From assembly GCF_031157315.1 (NCBI RefSeq), contig NZ_JAVIFU010000005.1, forward strand, positions 179,284-243,283: a DNA stretch of 64,000 bases. The letters are read 5' to 3'. This document shows positions 62,039 to 64,000 of this stretch, in pieces. Numbering within the stretch: position 1 is the stretch's first letter; each line of letters begins with the position of its first letter. The translations under genes and the position numbers were made by a program. The notes beneath the pieces are model-generated. The model did not search any database and was not told where the DNA came from. It worked only from the letters and a program-made list of their open reading frames with translations. This stretch comes from Paenibacillus sp. LHD-38. GTDB lineage: Bacteria; Bacillota; Bacilli; Paenibacillales; Paenibacillaceae.

Positions 62039-62137
62039 CAAGCGTAAACGGCTGACGCCGTCCTTAGCGGCAGAAGCTCGTTTCGCGGTGATATATAAGC
62101 ATCATATAAGGTTAAAATTTTATACTTTCTTATATTT
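62039..62137 (+). repeat. Dispersed intergenic repeat, copy l
   Basis: Full copy beginning CAAGCGTAAACGGCTGACG and ending TTTCTTATATTT, nearly identical to copy j. It overlaps nothing and sits between two leftward genes. Confidence 0.85.
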
Positions 62138-62158
62138 ATACAAACTTACTTCGTAAGC

Positions 62159-62857
62159 TTATGGCAAATCAATAAACATAAAAAACGCCGGGGAGGACGC
62201 AGCAAAAGAAAGCTCATCCGCTGCTTCGATCTGCGCGGTATCGCCAGCCTCCAGCGTTTCCCCATGCACCTGAAGCTCGCCTTCGATGATATAGATAAAC
62301 TGCTTGCGGCCAGGCTCAACGGCGTAGGACAGCTGCTTTCCCTGATCCAGCTTGCTCAAATAGATCGTCAATTCTTGGCCGATCGAAGCTGCCTGATCAT
62401 GCGCTTGATCGGAAACGACAGGCAGCAGCGCATTATGCAGCTTGTCGATATCGAAGCGGCTCGCTTCATAGGATGGCGCCAAACCTCGCTCCTTCGGCAT
62501 AAACCACAGCTGCAGCAAGCGCAGCTCCGTTTCCTCGGAGGCATTGAACTCCGTATGGATGACCCCCGTACCCGCTGACATACGCTGTACCTCTCCAAAA
62601 GAGGATACAACCGAATTGCCGAGATTATCTTCATGTCTGATCTGACCGTTTAATACGATAGAGACAATTTCCATGTCGCTGTGGGGATGGGCGCCAAAGC
62701 CTTTTCCCGGAGCTAAATAATCATCATTGCACACACGCATAACACTAAAGCCCGTTCGGTTCGGATCATAATAGGCGCCGAATGAAAAGCTGGGTTGGCT
62801 GCGCAGCCAGCCGAGATCTGCCGAATGCCGCGATGCCGCGGGGAATACGTCGATCAT
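62159..62857 (-). CDS. Pirin family bicupin protein
   Basis: A cytoplasmic bicupin of 232 aa. The first cupin carries metal ligands in FGAHPHSDMEIVSIVLNG (His pairs) and the Glu/His in GTGVIHTEFNASEE; a second, weaker cupin ends the protein. Relatives (YhhW, YhaK) have quercetinase activity. ATG giving MIDVFPA follows GGAGGAGAGACG. Confidence 0.92.
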   Translation of the reverse strand: MIDVFPAASRHSADLGWLRSQPSFSFGAYYDPNRTGFSVMRVCNDDYLAPGKGFGAHPHSDMEIVSIVLNGQIRHEDNLGNSVVSSFGEVQRMSAGTGVIHTEFNASEETELRLLQLWFMPKERGLAPSYEASRFDIDKLHNALLPVVSDQAHDQAASIGQELTIYLSKLDQGKQLSYAVEPGRKQFIYIIEGELQVHGETLEAGDTAQIEAADELSFAASSPAFFMFIDLP

Positions 62858-63021
62858 CGTCTCTCCTCCAAACAACTATTTATTTACTTACTTATTTATA
62901 GCAGTTTTATATCTTTCAAGCAAGCCTTAAACTCCGTTGCAGACAAACCAAAAAAACGGCCGATAGCGTAAGAACTACCTATTTAAGGAAAATAAAGTAT
63001 TAGACTGACCTCAATAATTGA

Positions 63022-63077
63022 AACAGCGGCAGCCATTGACGAGAAAAAAAAGTCCTAGACTGCCGCTGTTTTTTTTA
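63022..63077 (+). terminator. Strong orphan terminator
   Basis: AACAGCGGCAG and CTGCCGCTGTT form an 11-bp stem followed by eight T residues on the plus strand. No rightward gene ends before it (62858-63021 is empty), so it may end an unseen small RNA or be left from a lost gene. Confidence 0.75.
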
Positions 63078-63126
63078 TCTTTAGTTCCCCGTCCCTCGCG
63101 GAATTACCCAGGATCAGAAATCTGTT

Positions 63127-63357
63127 GTGTTGTTTGAGAACGACAAACTCCTTGAAGTCGATAAATATCATATCATCGCCGGTTATGCTCAACCTGACGG
63201 AAGTCTACTAGTATCTGGACCCAACTCAAGTATCATCCTCCCTGCCACGAGCAAAGAAGAGATCGTATCATCGACGGAATACAAGAATTACAAGAAGGCC
63301 GTTGAAAATGAAGTTAAAACGGACCGGAAGAGATTCAAATCTTCTCACGAAGAATAG
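63127..63357 (+). CDS. Hypothetical protein, probably a truncated remnant
   Basis: A 76-aa frame of coding-like composition (for example KLLEVDKYHIIAGYAQPDG) ending in a charged helix. It has only weak alternative starts (GTG/TTG) and no ribosome binding site. The frame continues upstream through plausible residues (VPRGITQDQKSV) to a stop at about 63084, so the 5' end of a longer gene may be lost. No family recognised. Confidence 0.4.
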   Translation: MLFENDKLLEVDKYHIIAGYAQPDGSLLVSGPNSSIILPATSKEEIVSSTEYKNYKKAVENEVKTDRKRFKSSHEE

Positions 63358-63393
63358 CTAACTCATTAAAGTAAGGATGCCAAGAATGATATT

Positions 63394-63454
63394 ATCCCCT
63401 TTTCAGTAGACAGTGCAGAAAAGCACACTATAGTCTACTTAAAGGGGATTTTTC
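63394..63454 (+). terminator. Long hairpin downstream of the 76-aa frame
   Basis: ATCCCCTTTTCAGTAGAC and GTCTACTTAAAGGGGAT pair over about 16 bp, with inner AGTGC/GCAC and TTTT after it. Confidence 0.7.
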
Positions 63455-63456
63455 AT

Positions 63457-63609
63457 GTGGTGGAACTGCTGAAGACATCGCTGTTATATATGGTTGCTAT
63501 TCCCCTCATTACTGTCTATAATCACTTATACGCGAACTTACGTTCTGTATCAGAGGAGGACTACATGAGCACCCCGAACAAACTTACCCCGAAGGAGCCT
63601 GTTTCTTAG
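63457..63609 (+). CDS. Possible 50-aa single-helix membrane protein
   Basis: GTG-started frame with AAAGGGG 9 bases upstream. The product begins MVELLKTSLLYMVAIPLITV, one hydrophobic helix, and ends LTPKEPVS. It overlaps the 3' end of the SDR remnant on the other strand, so it may be spurious. Confidence 0.25.
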   Translation: MVELLKTSLLYMVAIPLITVYNHLYANLRSVSEEDYMSTPNKLTPKEPVS

Positions 63610-63712
63610 CCGCTCTAAAAAAAGTTGCAATTGGCAGGCCCTCTTCGTTGCGGGCTACTGCTTGCATATCTGTGTCCACCATACCTGGATCGAAAGTATA
63701 TGTCGTTAATGA
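63584..63712 (-). pseudogene. 3' remnant of a short-chain dehydrogenase gene
   Basis: The leftward frame encodes about 42 aa with YTFDPGMVDTDMQAVAR, the typical SDR segment after the cofactor-binding strand, then FFRAAKKQAPSG and a stop. The first 200 or so residues of an SDR are missing; upstream sequence is unrelated and then the IS200/IS605-type end begins, so the gene was truncated. Confidence 0.55.
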
Positions 63713-63789
63713 GCTATGGCATTCACTTTGTACGCAGGGTGTGTGGCATAATTGATTCGTAATGCTCGTAAATAAATACAGTTACAACA

Positions 63790-63891
63790 GTGACGACTCC
63801 CCATGCCTAAAGGCAGGGGCTTCTCAGATCATCGGGATTCGTAACCTCACCCCTCCTTGAAGGCTCCGTCCGAGCCTAATACTTTTCATGG
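63790..63891 (-). ncRNA. Right end and probable omega-RNA (reRNA) region of the TnpB element
   Basis: Directly after the tnpB stop, the leftward strand has GAAGCCCCTGCC-TTTA-GGCATGGGGAGTCGTCAC, a hairpin typical of IS200/IS605 right ends. TnpB omega-RNAs are made from the 3' part of tnpB through this end. The bases just beyond, about 63770-63789, would be the guide. Confidence 0.65.
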
Positions 63892-64000
63892 TTACGATAC
63901 TAAAGCGCGTTGCAAAATATTTCGTGCCGCGTTCACATCGCGGTCAGCGACATATCCGCACGGATCACATCGATGCGTTCGAACAGCCAGCGTCTTTTTC
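63892..64000 (-). CDS. tnpB: TnpB (RNA-guided nuclease of IS200/IS605), 3' end only
   Basis: Only the last 36 codons are in the window; the gene continues past base 64000. The product ends with the zinc-finger Cys pair (CDPCG) and the RuvC III segment YVADRDVNAARNILQ, whose Asp completes the RuvC site, then RALVS and stop. TnpB cuts DNA guided by the omega-RNA encoded at its 3' end and helps the element persist. Whether the rest is intact or a tnpA is present cannot be seen. Confidence 0.85.
   Translation of the reverse strand, partial: KKTLAVRTHRCDPCGYVADRDVNAARNILQRALVS

Noticed and set aside
63394..63454. Ends of an IS3-family element (GTAGAC-type sequences)
   Set aside because: No transposase frame and the arrangement is a simple stem with a T-run, so terminator is the simpler reading.
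63457..63609. Firm call of a 50-aa membrane protein
   Set aside because: It overlaps the antisense 3' end of an SDR remnant and is in a decaying region; kept only as a low-confidence feature.
1..64000. tRNA, rRNA or classical riboswitch
   Set aside because: No cloverleaf, rRNA-like stretch, T-box or known riboswitch core was recognised by eye on either strand.

Overview
The window is chromosomal DNA from a spore-forming Gram-positive bacterium of the Paenibacillaceae (Paenibacillus or a close relative). The evidence is a five-gene GerA-type germination operon, an LtaS-type lipoteichoic acid synthase, small Bacillota proteins (DUF1540, YdjO, DUF4023), and two loci with YesM/YesN two-component systems beside sugar ABC transporters that lack their own ATPase. 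There are no rRNA or tRNA genes, no CRISPR array and no prophage. The only mobile DNA is the end of an IS200/IS605-type element at the right edge. Start codons were chosen from Shine-Dalgarno spacing, so many differ from the longest open frame.

Layout. 0.1-2.0 kb: a DUF2252 protein and a CcdC-like membrane protein. 2.2-8.9 kb: sugar ABC locus 1 (response regulator and kinase leftward, two permeases and a binding lipoprotein rightward). 9-14 kb: an acetyltransferase, a DUF559-like nuclease, a tandem hairpin array in a 0.9-kb non-coding gap, catalase, a receiver-like regulator and a PerR-like repressor. 14-22 kb: a candidate non-coding RNA, cardiolipin synthase, a dGTPase, a nucleoside hydrolase, DUF1540, a VanY carboxypeptidase and LtaS. 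22-27 kb: a peroxiredoxin/VOC/asparaginase operon and a ferric reductase-like/ApbE operon with a Fur-box-like promoter. 27-33 kb: PadR, a giant MMPL transporter with its MarR regulator, and a repeat-containing secreted protein. 33-40 kb: a BmrC/BmrD-like multidrug exporter with a leader peptide and terminators, then flavohemoglobin beside a Crp-type regulator and an HPP-like protein. 40-50 kb: a nuclease-helicase fusion, a diguanylate cyclase and the germination operon. 50-58.5 kb: a PP2C phosphatase and sugar ABC locus 2, a paralogue of locus 1 in mirror order. 58.7-64 kb: small proteins, a stalk-domain protein, a pirin, decayed gene fragments and the 3' end of tnpB.

Regulation is the richest layer. 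About a dozen copies of a roughly 100-bp intergenic repeat (CAAGCGTAAACGGCTG... to ...TTCTTATATTT) lie between genes from 17.4 to 62.1 kb. The katA and perR-like genes share a 17-bp operator-like palindrome. The hmp promoter has a TGTGA-N6-TCACA box centred at a predicted -41.5, and the convergent gene encodes a Crp-family protein with a CRP-like recognition helix. Terminator-like hairpins lie in the 5' leaders of bmrC, ydjO and the nuclease gene. All functional statements are inferred from sequence reading alone.
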